Part shown: piece by piece, positions 25,481-37,300 of the stretch
How positions within the stretch are numbered: position 1 is the first letter of the stretch
Layout of the letters: each line of letters begins with the position of its first letter
Assembly: GCF_018139145.2 (NCBI RefSeq)
Contig: NC_059473.1
Location: forward strand, 8,982,503-9,046,502
Direction of reading: 5' to 3'
Source of the DNA: Gymnogyps californianus
Taxonomy: Eukaryota > Chordata > Aves > Accipitriformes > Cathartidae
Length of the DNA: 64,000 nucleotides
The notes under the pieces: model-generated
What the model was told of the DNA's origin: nothing
Databases searched by the model: none
The model's input: only the letters and a program-made list of their open reading frames with translations
Translations under genes and position numbers: made by a program

Positions 25481-28400
25481 GAAGATGTTCACAATGGGGA
25501 ACTGGCAGTCTGTGAGATTTAAAGAGAAGAAGTGATGGAAACAACTGGGCAATTTTATACAACTAAGCAGGTAAGTCTTGATTTCATTATAATGCCATGT
25601 ATCACATGTATTAGGACTGAAAAGTATTAAATTTCAAACGCTCAAGGTAAGTCACGTCACTTACGCTACATTAGTATGCCGATTCCATTAAAACTAAAAA
25701 ATTAACCCAGACTGAAAGAAAAAGGGAAGGAAGGCAGGTATTCTTGCACAACAATAAATCAAACCAGTGTGCTGCTATTCTTCCCAGCAAAGAGTCAACA
25801 GTGTGGACAGATGGCACTGCCACCAAGCAATACTAATAAAAGGACAACCCCAGCACCCTGAACTAATTTGGAACCATCTGTGTGAAATTAAAAACGCTAC
25901 TCATATTTCATTTTTTGCACTATATTAGCACACCCAAACTAATTGGGAATCACCACGATGATAAATATAGCGAATACGAGGAGTTCTCCATTAAGGGCAG
26001 CGTTCAGCATACTTGCAATTTCAGATGATCTGTTGCCCCAGGGGATTGAAGTAGCAGTGTAACGTAAGAGACACAAGGCCCTACGAGTGTCAGCGGCAGC
26101 AACTGGTCTGAGAAGGAAGAGGCTCCCCCATAAAGGAAAGGCCAGTCTACGAGCAGGGTATGACCGCAGGGGGAACTGAACTAGGGGGTCTGCTAAGGGT
26201 TTGGCATGTTCTCTGGGGCGCAGACCCTTCCCTTCTCGGGTTTGGGGGTTTTTTTAGGGCGGGGAAGGGAGGTGGTCTGTTACTGGCTTCCAAAAGCCCT
26301 GATGTTAATTGAAACTTTTAGGTATTAATAGAGCAGTGATAGTTGCTGTCATCTGGTGAGCACTAAAATTGAAGAAACCCCACTGAGATGGGAAAGGGAG
26401 TAATTCACTAGTGAACTCGGATGGCTTCTGTTGAACAAGTTTGTTATGTGACCTGTGGAGTCCCCCTCAAAGTTCTATTGATTTTTATTTTCTTCCTAGC
26501 ATGCTTGATAAAACACAAAAATGAAATACACTCATTTCACAGTTTATGCTGGATATAACTAATTAACTATGAATGTCAGGTATCTAAAATGTAATTCTGG
26601 TTCACTTAACAATGGTGGTAGTGTGGGGGTTTTTTTAAACAATGCAACTGTTTTTTGTTGACATAAACTAGATGCGTGTCCAAAGAAATAAAGTGCTTTG
26701 CTGTTTTTTCCTGTGGACTTGGCAAGAGAGAAAGGTGATTTGGTCAAGAGAACAAGGAAATAGCTGTATTAATCACGATAGAACGATTTTCCTCTGAAAC
26801 AATAGTAATAAATAATGGGTTGTGATAGTGTACTCTTCCCTTGGTTGGTGAAGCTCCCTTAACTAAATTACATTGTCTACCTGAAAGGTCTGTCAGGCAG
26901 TGTATTTAACAATTAAAAGTATAAATGGCCAATAATAAATGTGCGTGGAGGGGTTTTTTTTGTTTTAGATCAAGCAGTAATACATTCAAGCATCTTTTTA
27001 GAGATTACGAAACAGCCTTATTAAAGGAACTTCAGTACGTTTTTTCCCTTCCGCATGGTGTTTTTGTTTGCCCCTCTCCCTACCACTGGGTGTTTTACTG
27101 TCCCCCAAAGGGGGTCAGCTAGGTCCTCTTTCTGAGTGGTTACAGTTCATTCAGGTGGTTCAAATGATGCTTTTCCGAGTGCTTTGCCATGCATTTGTCA
27201 ATACTGAATTTCTCCTGTCATCACGTTGTCCACTCGCTCTGCTTTGTTAGTTTGCGGAGATCACATATCCGAGCCTGCGAACAATCATCTGTAAATCACT
27301 GCAGCCTCCTCAGCTCCTTCTGGCAATTTACACTGGTGGATGGCAGTCAGTACAAGTGCCCAGCAACCACTGATTTATAGGACGCAATTCCTTCTCTTTG
27401 GCACCTTCCAATTGAATATAGATCCCTAAGCTGTTCATCCTTCAAAGAACCTTTTCTGTCTTAAATGTGAGGTTTCATGTATATTGACTTTGCAAGTGCT
27501 CACAGCACCACTGTTCGTACTTGCTACGGAATTTCCCTATTTCCTGTCATTTTGTTCATTGTCTCTGTGTTCCAGTGTTTAGTGATGTATTATCATATTC
27601 CTTGACACAGCAGAACACATCAGTCAAAGGGAAGAACCAAAATACTGAAGACCAATCCAGCCATATCACAAAGCATTCACACTCGTGTTTCTTTCTAGCA
27701 TGTGATTTTGATGACACACACACACAGGTGAGATGAAAATATTTCTATACTGATAAATTAGAGTAACTTCACTTATCCCACAATCTTCATACAGGAAGAT
27801 AACTGTGAAAAGTGTGAAGCGTCATTATGATGTGTATGTGGACCAGATCAAAGCTGTGAGGATTGCACGGTGTTCTGAAGCTTCCGCTGTATGCAGCTCT
27901 TGCTTATTGTCCTGGTTTAGTTCAGAGAATTGCATCGAATTTAGAAAAGGAAGATAAAAGAAAAAACCCTCGATTTTTATTACAGGTTTCATAACAAACA
28001 GCAGCAATAATAATGAAATGCTAGGTTTCCTTGACCTTGAGCAAAGGGCAGGAAGGGGGAAGAGCAGTGGCTACAAAGATATTTTCAAGAACCCTGTGCT
28101 CTTCGTTTTGTTTCTCCAACACTGTTTGGCAATCTCGGACGCAAGCAGCTACCTGTTCAAGCTGGAAGTGTGTTTCCAGCCCCTTATATTGGTGATGAAT
28201 TATAATTGCTTACTAAGTTGCTACAGGCATTCTTGCTAAGAAACTTGAAATAATTTTTACAATATTTCAAGCTTTCAGGGACTTTTAAACAAATGACCAT
28301 TTTAGTGAGTATGAGGGCACCGTACCTCTCTGGGGATTAAGAAAACAAAAGTAATCGAAATAAACCCTGGGGGAGGGGGAAGCCAACCTGAGGAATGAAT

Positions 28401-28640
28401 GGCACTTCCATTGAACTGGCAGGCAGAGTGTGAAATCACACCTGAGGAGCAAGACACAGCTTTTCTGCTTTACTGCATTCAAATTCTGCATGAATAAATC
28501 AGCTGTGCTTAAAGTGACTCTGAGCAAGTATAAGTGTGGCATGCTGCACTGGAAGAATTACAGAAGCCATGAATTCTTCCTTACTTTGTGTCAGGTTGAG
28601 GTTTTTCGTGTGTTTGTTTTCTTTAGAGTGTCTTTTCTAT
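25481..28640. other. Intergenic, no gene recognised
   Basis: AT-rich non-coding DNA before the LTR. Features are limited to short homopolymers and a CA dinucleotide run at about 27715-27727. Confidence 0.6.
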
Positions 28641-28642
28641 GA

Positions 28643-28647
28643 ACAGT
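28643..28647 (+). repeat. Left target-site duplication of the LTR (ACAGT)
   Basis: ACAGT directly abuts the TGTC terminus of the LTR and is repeated exactly after the other terminus at 29216-29220. Confidence 0.85.
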
Positions 28648-29215
28648 TGTCGTGGTTTAACCCCAGCCAGCAAGCAGCCACTCGCTCACTGCCCCCCCAC
28701 CCCTGGGATGGGGGAGAGAATCAGGAAAAAAAAACCTCCTGAGTTGAAATAAAGACAGTTTAATAGGACAGAAAGGAATGAAAAACAATGATAATGAATA
28801 ATATGACAATAGTAATACTAAAAGAATTAAACTATACAAAGCAAGTGGTGCACAATGTAATTGCTCACCACTCATTGACCCGATGCCCAGTTAGTTCCTG
28901 AGCAGCGATCCGCCCCTCCCAGCCAACTCCCCCAGTTTATATACTGGGCATGATGTCATATGGTATGAAATATCCCTTTGGCCAGTTTGGGTCAGCTGTC
29001 CTGGCGGTGTCCCCTCCCAGCTTCTTGTGCCCCTCCAGCCTTCTTGCTGGCTGGGCATGAGAAGCTGAAAAAGCCTTGACTTAGTATAAACACTACTTAG
29101 CTACAACTAAAAACATCAGAGTGTTATCAACATTATTGTCCTACTAAATCCAAAACACAGCACTATACCAGCTACTACGAACAAAATTAACTCTATCCCA
29201 GCTGAAACCAGGACA
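28648..29215 (-). mobile_element. Solo LTR of an avian endogenous retrovirus (probably ERVL-like)
   Basis: A 568-bp element reads TGTCCTGG...CCACGACA on the minus strand, with imperfect terminal inverted repeats and TG...CA ends. It is flanked by a perfect 5-bp duplication, ACAGT, at 28643-28647 and 29216-29220. In minus-strand order it holds a TATA box (TATATAAA, 28944-28937) and then a polyadenylation signal ATTAAA (28764-28759), as expected for U3-R-U5. No internal retroviral coding sequence adjoins it, so the provirus was removed by LTR-LTR recombination. The sequence resembles a LTR family I remember as abundant in neoavian birds; the ERVL assignment rests on that memory and on the 5-bp duplication. 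Confidence 0.9.
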
Positions 29216-29220
29216 ACAGT
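29216..29220 (+). repeat. Right target-site duplication of the LTR (ACAGT)
   Basis: This is the exact copy of the 5 bp at 28643-28647 and fixes the right boundary of the element. Confidence 0.85.
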
Positions 29221-30210
29221 TTAAGGACCTTATTTTTAAAATAATTTATAATATGTCAATATTTTTGACTCTATGAGTCAAATTCCCTTAGCTATGTTGA
29301 ATTAATAACAAATAAGTAGTTTTGAACATTGTTACTAAATTATGAAGTTACGTGGACTATACTGCTGATCAACGCATAAAATGGCACAGTCAGCCTTTCT
29401 GAAAAAGTGTTTTAATGTATTGTTCATGCTTGGCTTTCAATGTTATGCTTTATCTTAACAACTACTTCTAAGACAATAATCAAAGAAAAATAAACAGGAC
29501 CCTAAAACTTGACTGGAACTGCTGCCTATCATTTGAATTTGGGGCATGTATATATTCCATATGGCATCGTACTGGCACACCATTTCCTATACCATACCAA
29601 TGCTATAAACAACTGAAGAACACACTGTTCTCTTCCAGCAGTAAATAATCTCTCAAGCAACAGCTTTTTTTTTTTTTTGCTTTTATATTCAACTCACTTT
29701 AACCCATGTTGTTCTTTATAGGCTTCCTCAATACCAGATTTTCTTTTTACTCAAGCAAACTCAACAAATGGCTTTTTTCCTGAAATGTAACTGAATCAAG
29801 AACTCTCTACCTAGCATTCCTGCCTCTTTACAAGAGATGAACTATCCAAACATAGTTCATAGTTTCACTAAGAACTACCTTATTACGTTTCCCCCCCAAG
29901 AACTTTTTTGATATGCAACTAGGTTAAACCTTCGCAACCGACAATTGTTCCTGAAAAAGCCTGCGTAATTATTCACAGAAATGAAGGTATGCAGCCTGCA
30001 AAATTATTCCAAAAATTCAAAGGCTGCGACCTCAATCTCTGCTCTGTTTATTTATCCTGAGCTACCACTACCACAAGGGATTTTCAAAGTGCCTTCAAGA
30101 AGTTACATGCTCAGATATATTGCCTTTTCAATATTGAAACTAAAATCAAATGTTAGCTAATAAATGTCTACAGGCATTTTCAAGCTAATGCTTCATTCTC
30201 TGCAAGCTGT
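29221..30210. other. Intergenic, no gene recognised
   Basis: AT-rich DNA between the LTR and the SNRPB2 CpG island, with a 12-T run near 29670. No gene or repeat family is recognised. Confidence 0.6.
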
Positions 30211-30371
30211 TGTCAGGTATTAATTGTGAAGACACAAAAATCACAGCTGACTTCGCTTATTGCTCTATTGGAACCAGGCAGAGCTAAATCCTGGGGCACG
30301 AAATACCCATTTTGGTCAGCTTCAAGCCTCGCTGTGATTTCCGCGAAGGCCCAGCTACAACCTTCTCTCAC

Positions 30372-30600
30372 CCTGGGGCTAATCCAAAGACAGACCGAGC
30401 TCCCCGAGGTGTCTCTCCGGGCTTCACCAGACCGCAGAGCGGGCACGACACCTCTCCAGCCCGCGCAGAGGCGCCCGGCGAGACCCGCTGGGGCTCCGTG
30501 CCTTGAGGCCGCCGACGGGGCCGGGCCTGCCCGCAGGCTACTTTGCCTCTGAAGTGAGGGCCGGGAACAAATAACCGACATAGTTTGCTAACCCGTGTTA
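30372..30600 (-). other. Possible first exon of a divergent antisense transcript
   Basis: On the minus strand, in the upstream shore of the SNRPB2 CpG island, a strong splice donor AGG|GTGAGA occurs, with its GT at 30371-30370. A GC-rich stretch that could be a short first exon precedes it. Divergent non-coding transcripts are common at such promoters. No coding potential is recognised and the start is a guess. Confidence 0.25.
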
Positions 30601-30780
30601 CTTAAATCGAGCGGCTTTATGACCCGCTTCCCCCTTTATCTCGCTGCCTTGAGGGCGTGAGGACGCGCCAGCAGCAGCGGCAGGGCTTCAGTACCTCAAC
30701 CAACATGGCGCCACCAAACCAACCCCTGTGTAGGGCGGCGGACGGTACTGCGCAGGCGCTGTTCGGCATCGGCGCGCCGG

Positions 30781-30880
30781 TGCTCGGCACATCGATTGCT
30801 GCGGGAGCGGCTCTGCCCCCTGCGCTCCGTCGCCGTGCGCGCGGGGCGGGGCGGGCCGGCCGCTCTCTCGGCGGGAGGAG
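30781..30880 (+). other. SNRPB2: SNRPB2 non-coding exon 1 (5' boundary approximate)
   Basis: A strong donor GAG|GTGAGC has its GT at 30881-30882, inside the CpG island and upstream of the coding start. The coding exon is preceded by acceptor-like AGs, so a non-coding first exon is needed. Only the 3' boundary is supported by a splice signal; the start is estimated. Confidence 0.5.
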
Positions 30881-30915
30881 GTGAGCGGGCGGTGGCGTGG
30901 GGCTTGGGCCTAGGC

Positions 30916-30940
30916 GGGCGGGCGGGCGGGCGGGAGGGGG
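30916..30940 (+). other. G-quadruplex-prone (GGGC)n tract in SNRPB2 intron 1
   Basis: Several GGG tracts with 1-nt C or A loops occur on the non-template strand just after the first donor. This fits the strongest class of G4 pattern and is also R-loop prone. Confidence 0.6.
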
Positions 30941-31245
30941 AATGGCGGGCTGCCTCGGGCTGCCTCGGGGCTGCCTCCCGGGAGCGCCCGTCCCGCCGTG
31001 CTGCGGACCCGCCCGCGCGGGGAGGGTAGGAGAGGGGTGTGCATGCGGCCTGTGGGAGGGCGGGCAGCCCCCCGGGGCCCGTCCCAGATCGAGCGGCGCC
31101 GGCAGGCGCACGCTGCGCTGCCGGGGGCTGAGGTGTTGCCGGCGCTGGCAGCTCTTCTCCCCGGGGGCTCGGACCGCGCCTCGGCCGCCGGTAACGGCTC
31201 CCGCGTGTGCTTTGCCCGCAGGCAGGTGTGCAGCCGGCCCAGAGG

Positions 31246-31309
31246 ATGGACATCAGGCCGAACCACACCATCTACATCAACAACATCAACGACAAGATTA
31301 AGAAAGAAG
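31246..31309 (+). CDS. SNRPB2: SNRPB2 coding exon 1
   Basis: Encodes residues 1-21 ([20 protein letters not shown] plus E) and one base of codon 22, then donor GAAG|GTATCG. The exon's 5' part is untranslated. Three closely spaced AGs (ending 31221, 31225, 31233) could each serve as the acceptor, so its start is 31222, 31226 or 31234; the protein is unaffected. Confidence 0.95.
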
Positions 31310-34300
31310 GTATCGGTGTCAGTGACTCGCCTTTAGAAAGCGGACGTTGTCACATGGGGCTGGCTTCCACCCCCGGTCAGGCACTCGGCGCTGCTCCAGC
31401 AGCTGGCGTTTTGGCGGTGCCGTGGCTTCAGGGGCTCCCTGAGGCGCCGTACGGCTGGTGATCGTGCACCGAGCGTCTCGGCAAACGGCTGCGTGTAACG
31501 AAGCAGCAGCTGAAGTCAACAAGAGTAACACAATGTTTAAGTCTTTTTGTAAAGCAGGGCTCTTGCTTCTAAGGGAACTTCCGATTGTCTCTCTGCTGTC
31601 GTTCTGTAGCTAATTGCGTAGGTTAGGTTTGCTTCTCGGTGAGTAACTGTAACAACAGCAGTAATGAGAATATCCGATGGATGCTGACAGGCGTGTTGGC
31701 ACACGCTTCGGCGGTCAGCAGTCCCCTCTTGCTGAAGTGTGGGAACGTCTGTGTGCTTCTCATTTGTTTTGGCACCATGCGAAAGCAGCAAGCATGGCAT
31801 GAGCTTTGCATCACTGTGTTAGAAACACTGCCTTGCGGTTACTGCAGCCCTCTCTAGAGAGAGATGACTTTGTGCTGAGGAATTTTAGCTCCTTGCAGTG
31901 TGCTAAAAAAAAATCTCTTGCTCTTATCTGGCTATATCGTCCATGTCTGCATAGAACCATCCACTTAATACTCGTGCTTAGCTTGTAATCTAAAGTGATC
32001 GAGGTGATTTATTTGTTATTGTTTGTGAACTGAGTGGCTGGATCAGACTAGCACTACTTAAATGTTTCTTCAGGGTGCTTCAGAGAGAGATCTGAAAGTA
32101 GAAACAGCTTTGCTGAGAAATTATTTATTAACTTGTCAAGATGGTTCTGCTGGATAAATTTAACTTGGGCCTTTGTAGCATGTTAAGTGCCCTATAGTGA
32201 GTCTCCATTATGAAATTGCATGGTTATAATTTTTAAATGTAGGATTTCAAATTACCTGTAAAGCTTACAAATGTGATTTATTTTTTTCAATACAGTTTTT
32301 GAAGTTATTTTTAAGGAAAGTGTTTTGATAAGAAAACTTTTTTAAAAAAATATATAGCCCTGCAGTTGGTCAAGAGCAGCTGGAGAAAGTGACAGTGGGC
32401 TGGTATTACCAAGTCTCAACAGCATTAAACAAGAGGCAGTGCTCTTATATTGCTGAAAGATTTCAAATGTAAGATTTGTGAGTTAGAATAATCACGCAAT
32501 ACAGAGGATTTATTTAGCCTGATTGGATAAGATTAAGGTTTAATTTGCCACGTAGTCAGGTCATTTTAAATACTGAAAATAAATCCATTGCAGTTGTAAG
32601 GTACAGTGTGATCATACAAAAACACACTTGGATCCAGAATATGAAAAAATATTTCATGTGCGTGAGAGAACTCATTAAACAGTTACAAACAAAATCTCCA
32701 AATTAAATTAGCCTTTAAGTAGTTACTGGTTTGCCGTATTCTTGTTTTAAGTCATACCTCTTTACTATTGCATGTTACAGTATTGATTTTCCGATCAGTC
32801 TTCGATGGCTGTCATACATCATACTTGAATGTGTGAGAGTGTGTGTATATGTATGTATATGAAAAAATGTATATACATACCCTTGTGTAATTTTTACTCT
32901 CTTAGAATGGTAGAATGAATGGCGGCACAACTTTTTTACTAGCTGAATACTTGAGGTGTGAAACCAAGCATTGTACACCAACTTACAAAAACTGGGCAAA
33001 TAAACTTGTGCTCATGCAACAGTTTTGACTAAACTCATGTAACATATCGCCGTGTGAGCTAAAGCTGGTAAAAAAACATTGTCCCTGAAGGACAGCAGAC
33101 TCTGTAGAAGAGGACATTTGCATGTAAGCTGTTATAATCTCTTTTTCCTATGGTCAACAGAACTGAAGAGGTCCCTGTATGCGTTATTCTCACAGTTTGG
33201 TCATGTGGTTGACATCGTGGCTTTAAAGACTATGAAGATGAGAGGACAGGCTTTTGTTATATTTAAAGAACTTGGATCGTCTACCAATGCTTTGAGACAA
33301 CTACAAGGCTTTCCATTTTATGGGAAACCAATGGTAAGTTTTATTTTGTTAGCTTTTTAAAGAAAAAAAAATTGCCATGGTACGATACCGTGTTTTGGTA
33401 CTTGCACCTTGTGAATTAACTATCATGTATACTTGTAATTGTACTGTTACTCAGTCATGTCACGTCCTGATGAATATATGTGTTTATGCAAGCTAGAGGG
33501 ATGCCGGAAAGACTGTAGTTAAAACACACACAGAGGTTGAACTTGGGATATTGGTTTCCTAAGTGATGGCTTCATTTTTCTCTATGCTGGATTAAAGTTC
33601 TTAAGATCTTAAATACTTCCATTTTACTCATCATGTCTTCAGTTGAACCGATTAAATTCATTCTGTAATGTTATTGGAATTAGGTGCTTTCAGTTAATTT
33701 ATCTAGTGTAACCTTAATTGCTATTATATTCGTAATAAATAGGTAGAATATGATGCTTCCTTTTTGAAGTAACAGTGAGTAGGGTGAAGATCTCTGTGGT
33801 TTTACTTTCCAGAAATCAAGAGATGTGACCAATGATTTATTTTTTTAAATCGATGGCTAGTGCTGCTTGTGCATGCCTCGTATCACCAAACCAAATAACA
33901 ATTTCAGTATAACTTCAGTGAGGCAAATGCACTGCTGGTTGATAGAACGTGCTTTAATAATGTACTTGATAACGTGCAGAATAGCACAACAATTGACACG
34001 TTGTTGCCTGCTTGGATAATTAGGCATCTCTTAATTCTGCAACTATTTGTGAGGCGTAATGATACATGCAAATGGCCCGCTTGACTTCAGTGATGGATGG
34101 ATATATTAATACTGGCTTTCAGCTCATGGCTTTGATCATTAAGGAGAGCACAGACAGTTCTTGTGTTGCTGAGCCACGAGCTTTTTTCATTCGTTAATAC
34201 TTTCAGATTCTCTGATGAAATCCTTAACAAGGAATGGTGCAAGCTCAGTTTTGTCGTTTACCCTTAAAGAGTTTTGTGCTCAGTAAAACTCAATAGGAAA

Positions 34301-37300
34301 TAAAACGATTAAGGCTTCATAAGCTTTCAGGTGTATTTCCGTCTTTGAATATTGCGTGCAGCATGCATTATCTAAGCACTAAACAAAAGCATTAAAAAAA
34401 AAAATCTTCAACTGCTGTGTAATTTTGTATTGAGGTAGTCTCTGATAGTAAAAGCAATAGGATTGTGTGCATATATAATGTTGCACACCTGTGTAGTCAT
34501 AGCTGAATCTGCTTAGCCCCCTGACTACTGCATTGGGCAGCCTTTGTCAGAAAACCTGCGCCATTCTGCTGCTGACACAATTTATGCAATCCGATTTGGA
34601 TTAAGGCAGGTACTTGCCTTTCTGTTTAAGAAGTCTGAGTTTTGCTGAACTCAATTTTCTGCAGAGATCTGAGAAATCACTGTAAAATTTTAACTCCCCT
34701 TAAAATGGGGTTAAAAAACCCTCTCAGTTTTTTTAATAGAAGCTAGTGCCAATTTTGTCAAATGTCCTTATATCGCTTTGTACATCTGTTACCTTGACAG
34801 ATGTTAAAAAGATGCTGTTAGATGAAGAGTTCCAGTTTCAATGAGTTAAAATTAGTAATTGCTATCTTAGGGGTTTTTTTTTTTAGAGTTCTGTCGTTGT
34901 GCTCAGAATTAATTATGAGGATTAGATACTCTGCAAGCATACCTACGGTTTATAACAATGTTTTTAATATAAGAAGTTCCTGCAAAAAAATGTGTAAATG
35001 CCCAGTAGAACACAGTTAATGAAAGTGGTGTGAAATGTTCAGTATTATTAACTGCAAAATGTCCTGTTTTTTTTCCTTTTAAAAAGCGTATTCAGTATGC
35101 AAAAACAGACTCTGATATCATCTCTAAAATGCGTGGTACTTTTGCTGATAAGGAGAAAAGGAAGGAAAAGAAGAAGGCTAAATCTCTGGAGCAGTCAGCA
35201 AATGCAGCAAATAAAAAGGTTATCCAGGTAAGGTGCTTCTCTCTTTAAAAAAAGAAAAACAAATACAAAAGCTATTTTAAATTCTTTTTTTTTTTAGGAC
35301 TAAGTATTGTCTTTTGGTACTTCTCAATTCCCTAAATTGTGGTCTATTGATATCTAGTGCTCTTGAGCACTTGCTAGAAGTTGAAGGAGAGGGGGCTGAT
35401 TAGCTCCTTTCCTATTACCAAATGAAAAGAAAGATGTAGGGCAAAGGTACAATAAGCCAAAGTAGAAACTAACCTCTTTTTAAAAAAGGAAAAAAGGGAG
35501 TGGTGTGTGCTTATCTTTAATGCCAGCTTCAAGTGCTCAACCAGCTTTTCCCTTCGGTGTTTTAATGCCCTATTTGCTCTATAAGCACTGAAGAATGGTA
35601 AATGGGGTCGAGATAATTCATTTACAGTTAGATGAAAAGGAGTTGGCTTGGAATGTATCTCCGCTAAGGGTTGGTCTGGCCTAAACTAACAACATTTAGT
35701 AATTTATGTGCTGAAGTATAGCAGAAAACATCAAGGCACAGAGTTTGAACATTGTGTTATTTAACTACACTTCCTGCTAAGGCACAAACTGGTATCAAGG
35801 AGAGATAAGAGTGTTCATAGAAAGCAACGTTTTCTAGGTAGAATATTCAGATTTCTCAGGATTTATTAAAAAAAATCAATTGTTATATACAAATCTCTTC
35901 AGAAGAAGTAATTGTTACTAGCTATAATGGTAAGAGCTTTAGTTATCCTTGCTAAACTGGAGTCCCTAGTGGAAACACCTATTTTTCTCCTATGAGGTAT
36001 GTCCTGTCTAGGTCTTCATTTTCAAAACTACTTCCTTCCTGTCTCTTAAACTAAATTTTATAATGTGGAGAAATAGTGATTTGCTGTATCTGCCAGCTCA
36101 GTCATTAGTCAGATCAGATACTACTGATGTTTTTTCTTTGCCTGGTTTTGGAGTTCAGCAAAATTCCCATGCTTTGTGTTTCCCTTCGGGAAGTATCTCA
36201 TAAGCAACAGATGTTCCTTGGATTGTAGCTTAAAAAAACCTTAACATACTTCTGGAGTTGTACAGAAACATGGTGATGTGCGCTTATATATTTCTAACGG
36301 AACACCTTTGTAAAACTATTTTGTACTTATTTACTAGGGAGCAACACAAAATTCAGCCAATGCCCCCGGGACTGCAGCACAGAATCAGCAGGTAATGCTT
36401 TTTTTTTTTTTTTGTGACTAAAAGCACTAATGTTTAAAATTATAAATAATAGTTTGTTACATGTGGAAACTTGAGGATATATTTTACAGCTTCCTTTGTG
36501 TTCTGTGAGACATTTGTCTAACAGCTAAATCACAGTAAACAAGCAAAAGAAATCCCACTTTTACTATACCTGGTTGACATGAAATGAAAATCTGCAGTTT
36601 CTCATTATTATACAGAAAACTGCACTACTATCAAATCGTACTTGATTCTTAAATTTGGACTGTGCTTAGTGTCAGTTGAAGGATTCTTGATTTTTTTTTC
36701 ATTGTTAATAAATACCTCTTAACTTATTTTGTTCTAGTAGTAGAAAAGGAGACGGAAGACTACACAGGGTGCCAGAATATCTGCCTAAAAGCTTCCTTTC
36801 AGGAGTTTGGGGGTCCTTTGCTCACTTTTTCTTTTTTCTCCTAAGTGTCTTATTTTCCAAAGGATTGTGTGGAGGTGTAGCAACAACTCCCTACACTTCA
36901 CTCATCTTGTCTGCTCAGTGACCTTCTGAATGATTCATGTGTGTTAGAAGTGGAAGTACTAAAGAGCCAGGATTTGCAGGAGGGGAAATACTATAGAAGA
37001 ATATCTTTGCCTGCCTTGCATCTCTTTCTTGAGTACTGTCGTTGAGAATTGCGTGCATAATCCACAGGGGAAAATGTCTTGCTCCTAGTCTGGGTTTTCT
37101 TTCGGATATCATTTGTAACAAAGCACAGTATGTGTATGTCAGTTTGCATCGAAGCACAACACTGAGTATTTATGTATTTGTTTGAACTTCAGAAGTTTAT
37201 TTTCTAATGGCACTGCCTTGAATATTTCCATCAGCTGAAGGAAATTGTTCTGCTGAGGCATTAACTTACTTGGCACCATTATTAGGACATTTGAAGTTGT

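Larger units (their letters stand above)
30380..31215 (+). promoter_or_regulatory. SNRPB2: SNRPB2 CpG-island promoter
   Basis: This GC- and CpG-dense island surrounds the inferred SNRPB2 start. It carries a YY1-type site (CAACATGGCGCC, 30701-30712) and an NRF1-like site (CTGCGCAGGCGC, about 30748-30759), both typical of TATA-less housekeeping promoters. No TATA box is seen. Transcription probably begins between about 30720 and 30870, just before the first donor at 30881. Confidence 0.75.

Noticed and set aside
27149..27172. tRNA B-box-like GGTTCAAAT sequence
   Set aside because: No matching A box or cloverleaf stems around it; the same holds for the similar word near 37903.
28648..29215. LTR taken as part of a full provirus
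   Set aside because: No second LTR, primer-binding site or gag/pol-like frame adjoins it, and the target duplication flanks the single LTR.
30617..31336. Multiple 100-190 codon frames around the SNRPB2 promoter
   Set aside because: They overlap a CpG island and the inferred 5' UTR/intron 1 of SNRPB2; Arg/Pro/Ala-rich GC artefacts.
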